Assembly (NCBI GenBank): GCA_013115135.1
Contig: JABANP010000528.1
Location: forward strand, 1 to 35,930
Reading direction: 5' to 3'
DNA from: Perkinsus olseni
Lineage: Eukaryota; Perkinsozoa; Perkinsida; Perkinsidae
Length of the DNA: 35,930 nt
Below the pieces are notes generated by a model. It had not been told where the DNA came from. It ran no database searches and saw only the letters and a list, made by a program, of their open reading frames with translations. Below are positions 9,704 through 18,828 of the stretch, one piece after another (position 1 is the first letter of the stretch; each line of letters opens with the position of its first letter). A program made the position numbers and the translations under genes.

Positions 9704-9777
9704 TACTGGGACCGAGAGTCGAACTCGGGACCTACTGCGTGTTAGGCAGTCGTCACGACCAACTGGACCATTCCAGC
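9704..9777 (-). tRNA. tRNA-Val(AAC), acceptor mismatch
   Basis: AAC loop; A-C at 6-67. Confidence 0.6.
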
Positions 9778-9877
9778 AAGCTGGAGACACATCTCATTCC
9801 GTGGTCCCGGTGAGCTCCGTGATCTTAAATGCCTGTCTACTATATAGGTCGTGCTCAGCAGCAAGACACCTAATCGC

Positions 9878-9949
9878 GGGCTGAGTCGAGAATCGGACTC
9901 GAGACCTCTCGCACCCGAAGCGAGAATCATAGCACTATATCACACAGCC
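9878..9949 (-). pseudogene. tRNA-Pro(CGG)-like, degenerate
   Basis: CGG loop; both boxes damaged. The next spacer switches from type A to type B, a recombinant unit. Confidence 0.55.
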
Positions 9950-10078
9950 ACAAAAAACAATTCATAGAGGAAGCTTGCGCGCTTCTGTGTCTGTCGCTAG
10001 AAACCGTCCGCATTCGAAGACGCGGTAGCAACTCCAAAACGGCGCGTGATCTAACGCATATTTCGAATGATGGTGCAA

Positions 10079-10152
10079 TACTGGGACCGAGAGTCGAACT
10101 CGGGACCTGCTACGTGTTAGGCAGTCGTCACAACCAACTAGACCATACCAGC
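10079..10152 (-). tRNA. tRNA-Val(AAC), acceptor mismatch
   Basis: AAC loop; T-C at 6-67, as at 1828. Confidence 0.6.
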
Positions 10153-10252
10153 AAGCTGAAGAGACATCTCATTCCGTGGTCCCGGTGAGCTCCGTGATCT
10201 TAAATGCCTGTCTACTATATAGGCCGTGCTCTGCAGCAAGACACCTTATCGC

Positions 10253-10324
10253 GGGCTGAGTCGAGAATCGGACTCGAGACCTCTCGCACCCGAAGCGAGA
10301 ATCATAGCACTATATCACACAGCC
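10253..10324 (-). pseudogene. tRNA-Pro(CGG)-like, degenerate
   Basis: CGG loop; both boxes damaged. Confidence 0.55.
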
Positions 10325-10453
10325 ACAAAAAACAATTCATAGAGGAAGCTTGCGCGCTTCTGTGTCTGTCGCTAGAAGCCGTGCGCCTCCGAAGACGCCG
10401 TAGCAACTACAACTCGGCGCATGATCTAATGCATATTTCGAATGATGGTGCAA

Positions 10454-10527
10454 TACTGGAACCGAGAGTCGAACTCGGGACCTACTGCGTGTTAGGCAGT
10501 CGTCATAACCAACTAGACCATTCCAGC
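10454..10527 (-). tRNA. tRNA-Val(AAC)
   Basis: AAC loop, stems intact. Confidence 0.8.
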
Positions 10528-10627
10528 AAGCTGAAGAGACATCTCATTCCGTGGTCCCGGTGAGCTCCGTGATCTTAAATGCCTGTCTACTATATAGGTC
10601 GTGCTCAGCAGCAAAACACCTAATCGC

Positions 10628-10699
10628 GGACTGAGTCGAAAATCGAACTCGAGACCTCTCGCACCCGATGCGAGAATCATACCACTAGACCACACAGCC
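10628..10699 (-). tRNA. tRNA-Pro(CGG), variant loop
   Basis: Loop ATCGGGT still reads CGG; boxes intact, G-T wobble in the acceptor. Confidence 0.65.
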
Positions 10700-10828
10700 A
10701 TACCGCCGAGTACGTAGCAGGGACTTCGGTGCCCCAGGAGCAGTCGCTAGAAACCGTCCGCATTCAAAGACGCGGTAGCAACTCCAAAACGGCGCATGAT
10801 CTAACGCATATTTCGAATGATGGTGCAA

Positions 10829-10902
10829 TACTGGAACCGAGAGTCGAACTCGGGACCTACTGCGTGTTAGGCAGTCGTCATAACCAACTAGACCACTCCA
10901 GC
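10829..10902 (-). tRNA. tRNA-Val(AAC)
   Basis: AAC loop; 7-66 is a G-T wobble, other stems intact. Confidence 0.75.
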
Positions 10903-11002
10903 AAGCTGAAGAGACATCTCATTCCGTGGTCCCGGTGAGCTCCGTGATCTTAAATGCCTGTCTACTATATAGGCCGTGCTCTGCAGCAAGACAGCTAATC
11001 GC

Positions 11003-11088
11003 GGGCTGAGTCGAGAATCGGAGTCCGATTATCGGACTCGAGACCTCTCGCACCCGAAGCGAGAATCATAGCACCATATCACACAGCC
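11003..11088 (-). pseudogene. tRNA-Pro(CGG)-like broken by a 14-bp scar
   Basis: A degenerate CGG copy whose T arm holds the 22-bp scar 11016-11037 (see that entry), making the gene 86 nt instead of 72 and destroying the B box. Confidence 0.7.
11016..11037. other. Palindromic 22-bp excision-type scar, X = AATCGGAC
   Basis: Reads X(1-7), revcomp(X), X(2-8) with no mismatch. Every other unit has a single AATCGGAC here, so the net gain is 14 bp. It is the best-controlled scar because about 30 sister units show the ancestral state. Confidence 0.9.
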
Positions 11089-11217
11089 ACAAAAAACAAT
11101 TCATAGAGGAAACTTGCGCGCTTCTGTGTCTGTCGCTAGAAGCCGTGCGCCTCCGAAGACGCCGTAGCAACTCCAACTCGGTGCATGATCTAATGCATAT
11201 ATCGAATGATGGTGCAA

Positions 11218-11291
11218 TACTGGAACCGAGAGTCGAACTCGCGACCTACTGCGTGTTAGGCAGTCGTCATAACCAACTAGACCATTCCAGC
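11218..11291 (-). tRNA. tRNA-Val(AAC), T-stem mismatch
   Basis: AAC loop; one G-G mismatch in the T stem. Confidence 0.6.
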
Positions 11292-11391
11292 AAGCTGAAG
11301 AGACAGCTCATTCCGTGGCCCCGGTGAGCTCCGTGATCTTAAATGCCCGTCTACATTACAGGCCGTGCTCAGCAGCAAGACACCTAACCGC

Positions 11392-11463
11392 GGGCTGAGT
11401 CGAGAATCGAACTTGAGACCTCTCGCACCCAAAGCGAGAATCATACCACTAGACCACACAGCC
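11392..11463 (-). tRNA. tRNA-Pro(TGG), T-stem mismatch
   Basis: TGG loop, boxes present; one T-stem mismatch. Confidence 0.65.
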
Positions 11464-11592
11464 ACACCGGTGTGTATGTAGCAGTCGCTTCGGTGCCCCA
11501 GGAGCAGTCGCTAGAAACCGTCCGCATTCGAAGACGCGGTAGCAACTCCAAAACGGCGCATGATCTAACGCATATTTCGAATGATGGTGCAA

Positions 11593-11666
11593 TACTGGAA
11601 CCGAGAGTCGAACTCGGGACTTACTACGTGTTAGGCAGTCGTCACAACCAACTAGACCATACCAGC
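11593..11666 (-). tRNA. tRNA-Val(AAC), acceptor mismatch
   Basis: AAC loop; T-T at 6-67. Confidence 0.6.
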
Positions 11667-11766
11667 AAGCTGAAGAGACATCTCATTCCGTGGTCCCGGT
11701 GAGCTCCGTGATCTTAAATGCCTGTCTACTATATAGGCCGTGCTCTGCAGCAAGACACCTAATCGC

Positions 11767-11838
11767 GGGCTGAGTCGAGAATCGGACTCGAGACCTCTCG
11801 CACCCGAAGCGAGAATCATAGCACTATATCACACAGCC
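11767..11838 (-). pseudogene. tRNA-Pro(CGG)-like, degenerate; array edge
   Basis: CGG loop, both boxes damaged. The array ends three bases beyond it and DIRS-side sequence begins. Confidence 0.55.
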
Positions 11839-11841
11839 ACT

Positions 11842-12238
11842 GAAATTCCCAATGACGTAGAGGATGGGACGGATAGATGTAGCGAATTGCGTTGCCGCCA
11901 GCATAACTGGTGTGGTCCATATGTCACAGACTGTTCAGAACAGCCAGTAAACATGAGAGGAACTCACGATGAGCTGCCAGACAGATCAAACCACAAGGCG
12001 GTGGTCGCTGTGGAAAGACCCACAGACTGTGACTCACCACACTCCAGTCAGCGGTCATCTATTAGGACTGAGAGTGTCTACCAACGAATCCAATCCCAAG
12101 TCTCTCTGCGGACTTACCTCGGGATATCGCTGAAGAGAAACTCTAGTCCTACCTCCCTTCCGTCTCATCCTCATTGACAAACTCGACAAACGCCAAACTC
12201 TTGAGGTATCAAAACTCACAGATATCCAACACACGGAT
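11842..12238. other. Sequence 3' of the DIRS recombinase; no gene seen
   Basis: Lies downstream of the recombinase stop (12239) on the minus strand and up to the tRNA array. Frequent stops in all frames on the minus strand; the plus-strand ORF that runs through it begins inside the tRNA unit and looks accidental. It is probably the 3' non-coding end of the DIRS-like element. No terminal repeat was recognised. Confidence 0.4.
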
Positions 12239-12423
12239 CTACTCGACTCCAGTCATCCTCTGGAAGTAAAGTTTCTCACGTGCTTCTCTCCCAGAATGAT
12301 CTCGCATATAGTGATTCGCCACGGTACTGGTATCACTCCAACGGCCATACTCTCAAGGTAGTTGATTTTACCTTGTAAGAACCGGAGGAGAACAATAGCA
12401 GTTTTACGGAAGGATGTAGGAAG

Positions 12424-13419
12424 ATGAGGGATATTATCAAAGGTAATAATTTCCCCATTGGGGTGATTGGGGAATTGAGCTTCATCTTATCGGAGCTCCA
12501 ATCCCAGTATATAGAGGTTCTTGAGGAAAATAGGGCCCTAAGGCAGAAACAAGCCGAGTCACAGGATCTCAGGGAGAGATCCTTCCGTGATGTGGTGTTG
12601 GCCCCTATGAGTACACCCTCACAAAGGCCCAAAGTCACGGTAACCCCGAAGGACAATGTCGTTTTCGTCCAGAAGGGAGGAGCGAAACCGACCTCGAAGG
12701 AGGCGTGGGAGAGGTCGGTGGCCACCCTGAGGGGCAAGATCATCAAGCAGGTTACAGATCTGAAGATCCCAGTCAGTAGGGTCATGGCAAGGGCTCAAGA
12801 CGTGGCTGTCTTCTTTCCACCATCGGTGGAGAAGACCAAGATGGTCGAATCGATGAACAAGATCGCGTGCACCAAGTGCAAGGTGCCAGACTCTCTATTG
12901 CCGGAGGTGCTTATCTATACTGGTGACCAAGAGGGTACGCAGGAGGACTTCCTGGGGCAAGTCAAAGCGTACATGGGTCTGGACACTGATCAGTGGCATA
13001 GAGCGAAGGGTAACGATAAGTTCACGGTCTACAGGATGTCACATTCGGACAGGGATAAGGTTATCAAGAACGGGGGAGTTTATATTAATGCGCAGAAGAT
13101 CAAGGCGCACGACTATATATCTCTCAGAGGATGCATGAAGTGTGGGGGTAATCACGGCCCGACAAGCGGTTGCAAGGAAGAGAAGAGGTGCCTGTTCTGT
13201 GGCTCCGACTCACATGACGGGGCGAGCTGCGAGCACCGAAATTCCAGGGGTAGAGAAGATGCGAAGTGCTCGCTTTGTGGCGAGACGGGTCATACCTTCT
13301 TTTCCGGACCACCGTGCAGGGCGAGGATCGAACAGATCAGGGCCAAGTACCAGAAGATTGGGTATAACCCGTCGGAAGACAGCCCGCCTCTCACAGGCCC
13401 CCTGTCGCGGTATATATGA
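12424..13419 (+). CDS. Non-LTR ORF1, gag-like nucleic-acid binding protein
   Basis: 331 residues. The N-terminal ~50 residues include a charged, likely coiled-coil stretch (SQYIEVLEENRALRQKQ). The C-terminal third has three zinc knuckles at about residues 237-310: CMKCGGNHGPTSGC (CX2CX3HX5C), CLFCGSDSHDGASC (CX2CX4HX4C) and CSLCGETGHTFFSGPPC (CX2CX4HX7C). Three knuckles are typical of ORF1 proteins of R1/I/Jockey-type elements, which coat the RNA in an RNP. Upstream in-frame context near the element's start makes this ATG the likely start. Its stop overlaps the ORF2 start as ATGA (13416-13419). Confidence 0.9.
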   Translation: MRDIIKGNNFPIGVIGELSFILSELQSQYIEVLEENRALRQKQAESQDLRERSFRDVVLAPMSTPSQRPKVTVTPKDNVVFVQKGGAKPTSKEAWERSVATLRGKIIKQVTDLKIPVSRVMARAQDVAVFFPPSVEKTKMVESMNKIACTKCKVPDSLLPEVLIYTGDQEGTQEDFLGQVKAYMGLDTDQWHRAKGNDKFTVYRMSHSDRDKVIKNGGVYINAQKIKAHDYISLRGCMKCGGNHGPTSGCKEEKRCLFCGSDSHDGASCEHRNSRGREDAKCSLCGETGHTFFSGPPCRARIEQIRAKYQKIGYNPSEDSPPLTGPLSRYI

Positions 13420-16400
13420 TTCATGGTATTGATAAGATTAGAGTAGCACAGTGTAATTGTCGCAAATCACGTAACATTCTGGACGCTTTCATGGGTACTC
13501 TCGATTCTAATTTGATAGATATTTTTCTTTTGTCTGAACCCCCAACCAAGCTCTCAGTTGGAGGCTTTGTATCATTTCGTGGAGACGCAGCCGGCAGGAC
13601 GGCTATATTAGCGTCGCGTAATATTGCTGAATCTGTAACATTAGACCCTTCCTTTTCATCGGACTTGATCACCACTGTATACTTAAAAGACATAGCTTTA
13701 TGTAGTATATACATACCGCCTAGAACATTGTCGGCAGAGTCCCTAGCACCCCTCGATGGGATTGCTAGAGAGAAGTGCGTTGTGGGAGGAGACGTGAATG
13801 GGTTTTCTTTGTTGTGGAGCGATAGGCTGTGCAGGAGTTACGATGAACAGAAAAGACAGGGATCCCTGGTTGAGGAAGCTCTTCTCTCCAGAGGTTTCAT
13901 CTGTGAGAATATTGGGGATGAGCCCACTTTCTCGAGGTCGGGGATTTATATACCCGGGGACTTCGAAGGGTGCTCGAGGATCGACGTTACATTCTCGAGA
14001 GAGGTGGATATCTACAACTGGGCGGTCGTCGTGGAACCAGGTCCGTGGGACCATTTTCCAATCACATTTGGTATAAAGCTCGCAGGCGAGGAGCAGAGTG
14101 ATGAAGGAGAACAGTATGACCACACCACACTGCAGGGAAGGAGTTACCAATCAACCAATTGGGACCTCTTCAAGGAGGCTGTAGACAGGTGCCCTTTCCC
14201 GGAGGAACCTATTACCACAGCGGCCGAGCTCGAGAGAAGGTACGACAACCTCATATGCATAATACAAGAGGCAGGGATAGAAGCCTCTCGTCCCAGAGGG
14301 ACAAGAGTAGGGAGGGACAAGAAAAACGGGGTGGTGCAGTGGTGGGATGACGAACTCAGGGAGAAAAGGGCCGCTTTGAAACGAGCGTGTAGAAGAGGGG
14401 AGAAAGCGCTAGGGAAAAGGCTGCGTTCAGAGTATAAAAGCCTAATCGAGAAGAAGAGGTTAGGGGCGTTCGAGGATTTTGTGGACAACTTGAACTCGGT
14501 TCCGGACAGGGAGTTGTATGGCAGGCTCAGACAGTCATGTAGGAAGCCGACAAGGCTGCTGGGCGGTGACAGCTCATTAGAGATGACGGTGGATAGGCTT
14601 TGCTCGCACTATGTGGGAACTCCAGGGTTGGGGGGACACAGGGGAGTCGCCCGTTGGAACGCGGAGGATAGAGTGTTGAACGCGAACCGTGGACAGAGTA
14701 GGACGTCCTTTGCGGTAGAAGAGGTACAACAGGCCCTGGAAGGTAAGAGGGCGAGCAACGACAAGTCCCCGGGTATGGATGGTGTGCGCTGGCGTCACTT
14801 GTTGGAGCTGCCCAGGAGTGCCCTAGAGGAAGTAACTCGCGTCATTAACGCCAGTGTGAGCCTGGGAGTGGTCTCGCGACCATGGAAACAGGCGCAAATC
14901 GTTTTCCTGGATAAACCAGGAAAAGATGTGACAAAGGAGAACTCACTGCGACCAGTATCTTTGACGGCCAGCTTTAGCAAGCTGATAGAGACCCTGGTTA
15001 TACACCGGTTAGAGCCATACATCGCAAAACTCCACAGTGGCGGGAAACAGTATGGATATATGAAAGGAAGATCCACAGTAGACTTGGTGAGAGAGATGAG
15101 GAAGTGGCAGAATGACCCTAAGAACAAGCACTGGTGTGTGGTGGCAACGGATTACTCCGATGCTTTTGGAAGGCTAGACCACAGCAAAATACATGAGGAG
15201 CTGGAGAAGCAAGGGGTGACAGATGACATCCGCATATGGATAAAGGGTTGGCTAGAAGATAGAGAAGCGAGGGTGAAATATGGGAACATGGAGAAGTGGT
15301 GCGGCTGCTATGCCAGAGGATGCCCCCAAGGATCAGTTCTCAGCCCCGCCCTCTTCGTCCTTGTGACGGAGGCACTAGGAAGCTCAGTTGTCTCAGCCGT
15401 AGGCAATGAGAGAGTGAGGGTCAGATGGCTCAGTTATGCAGATGATAGCTATCTCCTGATGGGCTGGGGCAAGAAGATAGATCCGAGTAGAGCGAGTCGT
15501 TCGGTCAAAGAAGCTACAGAGAAGATTGCCGAAACGGCGGCAAGGTATGGGCTGAGACTGGAAACGACTAAAACCAACATATTTACTAATAGAGCTCAGT
15601 GGTTCGAAGGTATAGATGGTCCGATAATCTGCAAGGAACTTAAGGTTCTGGGTATCTTATTAACCGCAAGCGGGTCCTTCCTACCCCACGTGAGGTATAG
15701 GGTCGGCCTAGCGCGGCAGTGCACGAACAGAATGATGAGGTACGCGAGAGCTAACTCGGGACTGAGCCCAAATCTGTGCAAGCTGCTGTATATGAAGATC
15801 TTCATACCGGTACTGTCATATGGTCTGGAACTATTTGGTAGCCATCTAGCACTGCCGTCCTACAGACGGGTCGTAGACCCAGCATCGGCAGACCTACTAA
15901 GGAGAAGCTATGGGTTGAGGAAGTCTACCCCATTGGATTATATACAGTTGGTCTCAGGCTGCGAGCTAGCATCGGAGATATTACTGGATAGGGCATGCCT
16001 GATACATTATCACAAAAGATCTATCATGGATAGCATAAAAGCCACGGCGAGAACGCACAGGAGGAAGTGGGCGACGTTCCTGTCGGAAGATAGAGCCCTA
16101 GGAGATGGGTATGAGGGCGAACTTACATGGACGGAGCCTTATGTGCAGTCCGTTATCGCAGGAAGCATCAGGATACCGCCAAGCAAAGACATTTCAATTG
16201 CGGAGGAGACCAACACGGCCGCGGACTATAAGATATATACGGATGGGTCATTAGCGAGCGACAGATGCGCAGGCGCTTTTGTCGCCTTTCGATCCCGGCC
16301 CCGAGAGCTCATGGAACAATTAGCGTCGGGAGCGGTAAGATTGAGGAATCCTTCGATAGCCCAAGGAGAGATGATTGGGTTAAAAATGGGTATAGAATGG

Positions 16401-17081
16401 TGCAGGGACAACATAGAGCGAGGATCGGAGATATATCTATATAGCGACAGCAGCTCTTCCCTGAGGCTGTTATTATCTCGACGCAGAACAGACCTCTCAG
16501 AACAGGTCATACATGCCTTCGAAGAGGCAGCTAGTGCGGGGATCAACATCAAGCTTAGATGGGTGGCGGGGCATATGGAATGTGAGGGGAATACGAGGGC
16601 AGATGAAGCCGCCAACGCGGGGAGATATTTGGAGGACATCTATGATACCCCGGCCCCGAGATCGACCACCGAAAGCATACTGGCCGGACGAAGGAAGGGA
16701 AGGTTCCTCGCTCGGTTGCAAAGACTGAGGGAATCCGGGAACTTCTTCAGAACAGAGGGGATGCGGGATCTCGTACCAAAAATGATTGGTAGATCGAGGG
16801 CCTCGAGAAGTGCGGCCAGGGTGATGAGTGGGCACTCCGAATTGCTGAGAAGCTACACCTATAGACCTGATGCTCCCCCGGATACTAAATGTGCGATCTG
16901 TGATTGCGAGGATACCATCGCGCACATGCTGATAGACTGTGATGACCCCAGAAGAAGGGACTTCAGACCTGCATGGGTCAACAGAGACAAATCGTTGGCA
17001 CAATTCGTAGCCAGTAAAGAGAGATGTGAGGAGCTCATTCACTACTGTAGGAGGATGGAAGTAGGCCACCGGACTAATTAA
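13416..17081 (+). CDS. Non-LTR ORF2: endonuclease, reverse transcriptase, RNase H
   Basis: 1,221 residues, uninterrupted. An apurinic-type endonuclease fills residues 1-220 (GGDVNGFSLLW, SRIDVTFS, WDHFPI), nicking the target for primed reverse transcription. The RT lies at about 440-760 with LRPVSLTASFSKL, VVATDYSDAFGRLDH, RGCPQGSVLSPALF and the catalytic YADD at residue 674. RNase H is near 935-1065: YTDGS, an acidic E in AQGEM, YSDSSSS and HMECEGNTRADEAAN. A C-terminal zinc motif CAICDCEDTIAHMLIDC is near 1157-1173. The ATGA overlap with ORF1 fits translation by termination-reinitiation, as in several non-LTR elements; that is inference here. All visible catalytic residues are present. Confidence 0.93.
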   Translation: MIHGIDKIRVAQCNCRKSRNILDAFMGTLDSNLIDIFLLSEPPTKLSVGGFVSFRGDAAGRTAILASRNIAESVTLDPSFSSDLITTVYLKDIALCSIYIPPRTLSAESLAPLDGIAREKCVVGGDVNGFSLLWSDRLCRSYDEQKRQGSLVEEALLSRGFICENIGDEPTFSRSGIYIPGDFEGCSRIDVTFSREVDIYNWAVVVEPGPWDHFPITFGIKLAGEEQSDEGEQYDHTTLQGRSYQSTNWDLFKEAVDRCPFPEEPITTAAELERRYDNLICIIQEAGIEASRPRGTRVGRDKKNGVVQWWDDELREKRAALKRACRRGEKALGKRLRSEYKSLIEKKRLGAFEDFVDNLNSVPDRELYGRLRQSCRKPTRLLGGDSSLEMTVDRLCSHYVGTPGLGGHRGVARWNAEDRVLNANRGQSRTSFAVEEVQQALEGKRASNDKSPGMDGVRWRHLLELPRSALEEVTRVINASVSLGVVSRPWKQAQIVFLDKPGKDVTKENSLRPVSLTASFSKLIETLVIHRLEPYIAKLHSGGKQYGYMKGRSTVDLVREMRKWQNDPKNKHWCVVATDYSDAFGRLDHSKIHEELEKQGVTDDIRIWIKGWLEDREARVKYGNMEKWCGCYARGCPQGSVLSPALFVLVTEALGSSVVSAVGNERVRVRWLSYADDSYLLMGWGKKIDPSRASRSVKEATEKIAETAARYGLRLETTKTNIFTNRAQWFEGIDGPIICKELKVLGILLTASGSFLPHVRYRVGLARQCTNRMMRYARANSGLSPNLCKLLYMKIFIPVLSYGLELFGSHLALPSYRRVVDPASADLLRRSYGLRKSTPLDYIQLVSGCELASEILLDRACLIHYHKRSIMDSIKATARTHRRKWATFLSEDRALGDGYEGELTWTEPYVQSVIAGSIRIPPSKDISIAEETNTAADYKIYTDGSLASDRCAGAFVAFRSRPRELMEQLASGAVRLRNPSIAQGEMIGLKMGIEWCRDNIERGSEIYLYSDSSSSLRLLLSRRRTDLSEQVIHAFEEAASAGINIKLRWVAGHMECEGNTRADEAANAGRYLEDIYDTPAPRSTTESILAGRRKGRFLARLQRLRESGNFFRTEGMRDLVPKMIGRSRASRSAARVMSGHSELLRSYTYRPDAPPDTKCAICDCEDTIAHMLIDCDDPRRRDFRPAWVNRDKSLAQFVASKERCEELIHYCRRMEVGHRTN

Positions 17082-17138
17082 CTTTGAAGGCTAGGATACA
17101 CTAGAGAAGAGTACATGACGAGTCCTATTTTATCTGGT

Positions 17139-17178
17139 CGTCCAACTAAGCTCAACTGAGTGTTGGACGTTAAATATC

Positions 17179-17225
<47 letters not shown>

Positions 17226-17226
17226 C
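17139..17226 (+). other. Non-LTR 3' hairpin and (CAA)n tail
   Basis: An 8-bp stem (CGTCCAAC 17139-17146 with GTTGGACG 17162-17169) sits just before about 16 CAA repeats (17178-17226). Such a 3' stem plus short-repeat tail is the usual template-recognition end for target-primed reverse transcription in related elements. Confidence 0.7.
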
Positions 17227-17519
17227 GGCCATACTCAGCGATTGCCTCCAAAGATATGCCAGCTTGGCTCATCAAGAAGACACCCGTCCTTCGCATGCTA
17301 TGCGACGTCTTCCGGCCAACTTCCTCCTGACCAACCTCAGAACCAGCCATAACAGCTTCAACAAGGAATTAGATATCCTTAGAGAGTTGAGCATAAGAGG
17401 TTTCGAATAGTTTAGAACTACCGCTAGAACTCTCTTCCTCCTGCTGTTTCTTGACCCAAACTCGGTGATAGATGCAGAATGGGCTGGCGCACGAGGAAGA
17501 GGACTCGAGGCCATTGACA

Positions 17520-18407
17520 CGGTGAGGATCGTTCAGTACAGTGACAGCTCGTAGAAATTTCATTCGTACAAGCCTGATCCGTACAGTTTCCACACGTACA
17601 GTCTTGGGCCATACACTGACGACTCGTACAGTATCCGGCGGTACAGTTCAATTTTCCGCCGCGCAAAAATAATGATAAAAAAATCGCGCGCTCCGCGCGC
17701 GACTTTCCTCTGCTTGACAGCTCTAGCCTTTCCTTTCCTGCTAGCCTTCTGTTGGGATCGATCCCGCTTGATAACAGGCGCTCCTAACACTACGCCAATT
17801 TCGCGTCCGCGGAATATTAGAGCCCATTAAACCGACTAATTTTTGTCAGTTACCAGGTGTGCAGTGCACCATCCTCTGGGTCCTCTAGGTCTGTGGCCAT
17901 GAGTGTGAGCCCTTCTCATCGATTGATGTCACGAGCTGGAGGTATCCCCGGTACCCTGGGCATTGATATCTACCCGTGGGCATTGAACCCTTTTGCCTTC
18001 TGGATTGGAAATGGGTTTTCAGGCGAGTTGGTTAAGATAGTGTTTTTTCGAGTATGTGGCACAATAATCTCCCTGAAGAAATTTTAGATATCTAAATATC
18101 TCCTTCATAAATTTGCGTAAGGAGGCAGCTGTACCGAATAACACTGTACGAATAAAGCTTGTACCGCTGAATACTGTATGAATGGTCAGTGTACGGCTGG
18201 ATAGTGTACGACTTGTCACTCTATCTGTGGATACTGTACTGAACGACACTGTATTACTGGGCACTGTACGAACTGTCACTGCACGACTTATCACTGTACG
18301 GCCTGAAAGTGTACGAGATACTCCTGTGTGAATGAAATGCGTACCGAATAAAGCCTGTGCGAGCCCGGGGGCGTACCAGTTGTCACTGTACCAGTTGTCA
18401 CTCACCC
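17520..18407. mobile_element. 15-bp-array transposon, element I (family A)
   Basis: 888 bp with 8-bp duplication CATTGACA (17512-17519, 18408-18415) in the recombinase gene. Ends CGGTGAGGATC (left) and GGGTGAGTGAC (right, inverted). A short left array of GTACAGT repeats (17531-17648) faces a longer inverted ACTGTACG array (about 18127-18407). The middle has a GC hairpin TCGCGCG-CTCCG-CGCGCGA near 17683-17702 and half of the long hairpin seen whole in element VI. It also holds a minus-strand tRNA-like segment (17745-17815) with a B-box-like GGGATCGATCCC. No transposase. Confidence 0.85.
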
Positions 18408-18741
18408 CATTGACACAGCCTACCACTACAGTCTCTCCGGTACCGCTCTGGTCAGTCTTAGACCGACGTATATGTATATGAAGTGACCCATCAGACTCGT
18501 TGAAGGTGAGGTCCTCATTACGGAGAGCTACAACTTCCTTTAGACGAAGAAGTGCCATCACACCTGTCAGGTAGGCAAGGACATTCTCTACCTTCCCCGA
18601 CGGTGGGACCAATTGCAGCAATTGCCGTAACTGCTTAACCGTCAGTGTCACCGTCCGTTTCTTCTTTCTGTTCCTGAGGAGCCGTTTCGCCGCATGCAGT
18701 GCCAACCGGATCTTCTCCTGGTCAGCGTTGGACAGAGGAGC

Positions 18742-18763
18742 CGTCTCAATGAGACGGTCTCAT
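18742..18763. other. 22-bp excision-type scar, X = CGTCTCAT
   Basis: Perfect X(1-7)+revcomp(X)+X(2-8). It shifts the recombinase frame; removing the 14 extra bases joins the two frames on either side. Confidence 0.9.
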
Positions 18764-18828
18764 GCAGCCTTGACTCCACCTTCACCTTTCCAGTATAGTT
18801 CTGCACCGTCTCCCACATGAGACCTTTG

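Larger units (their letters stand above)
1..11841 (-). repeat. Tandem array of ~375-bp tRNA-Val/tRNA-Pro units
   Basis: About 31 units of 375 bp, each with one Val-type and one Pro-type tRNA gene read on the minus strand. The order in transcription is Pro, ~100-nt spacer with a TATATA element, Val, ~129-nt spacer, next Pro. The second spacer comes in two kinds: type B (TTTT about 40 nt after Val) and type A (a T5-T6 run just before the next Pro). The two kinds are mixed along the array, and the unit before 10079 is an A/B recombinant. No T4 run follows Pro before Val, so Pro and Val could be made as one Pol III transcript; this is inference. The 375-bp register is broken by a MITE, single-base indels and one 14-bp scar. 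Confidence 0.95.
12353..17223 (+). mobile_element. R1/I-like non-LTR retrotransposon, apparently intact
   Basis: Flanked by a perfect 13-bp target duplication AACGGCCATACTC (12340-12352 and 17224-17236) inside the recombinase gene. The exact 3' edge is blurred by the tail. The element has a ~71-bp 5' UTR, ORF1, ORF2 in a 4-bp overlap, a short 3' UTR with a hairpin, and a (CAA)n tail. Two uninterrupted ORFs and an unmutated duplication suggest a recent insertion. Clade placement (R1/I group) rests on the three-knuckle ORF1, the AP-type endonuclease, the RNase H domain and the C-terminal CCHC; a tree would be needed. Confidence 0.9.

Noticed and set aside
122..11702. Dozens of 60-143 aa ORFs in the tRNA array
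   Set aside because: They repeat every 375 bp and run across tRNA genes in both strands; they are by-products of the repeat.
11740..12177. Plus-strand 145-aa ORF at the array edge
   Set aside because: Begins inside the tRNA unit and continues into DIRS 3' sequence; composite by chance.
12333..12785. Antisense ORF of 150 aa under non-LTR ORF1
   Set aside because: Lies opposite a clear gag-like ORF with zinc knuckles; no motif of its own.
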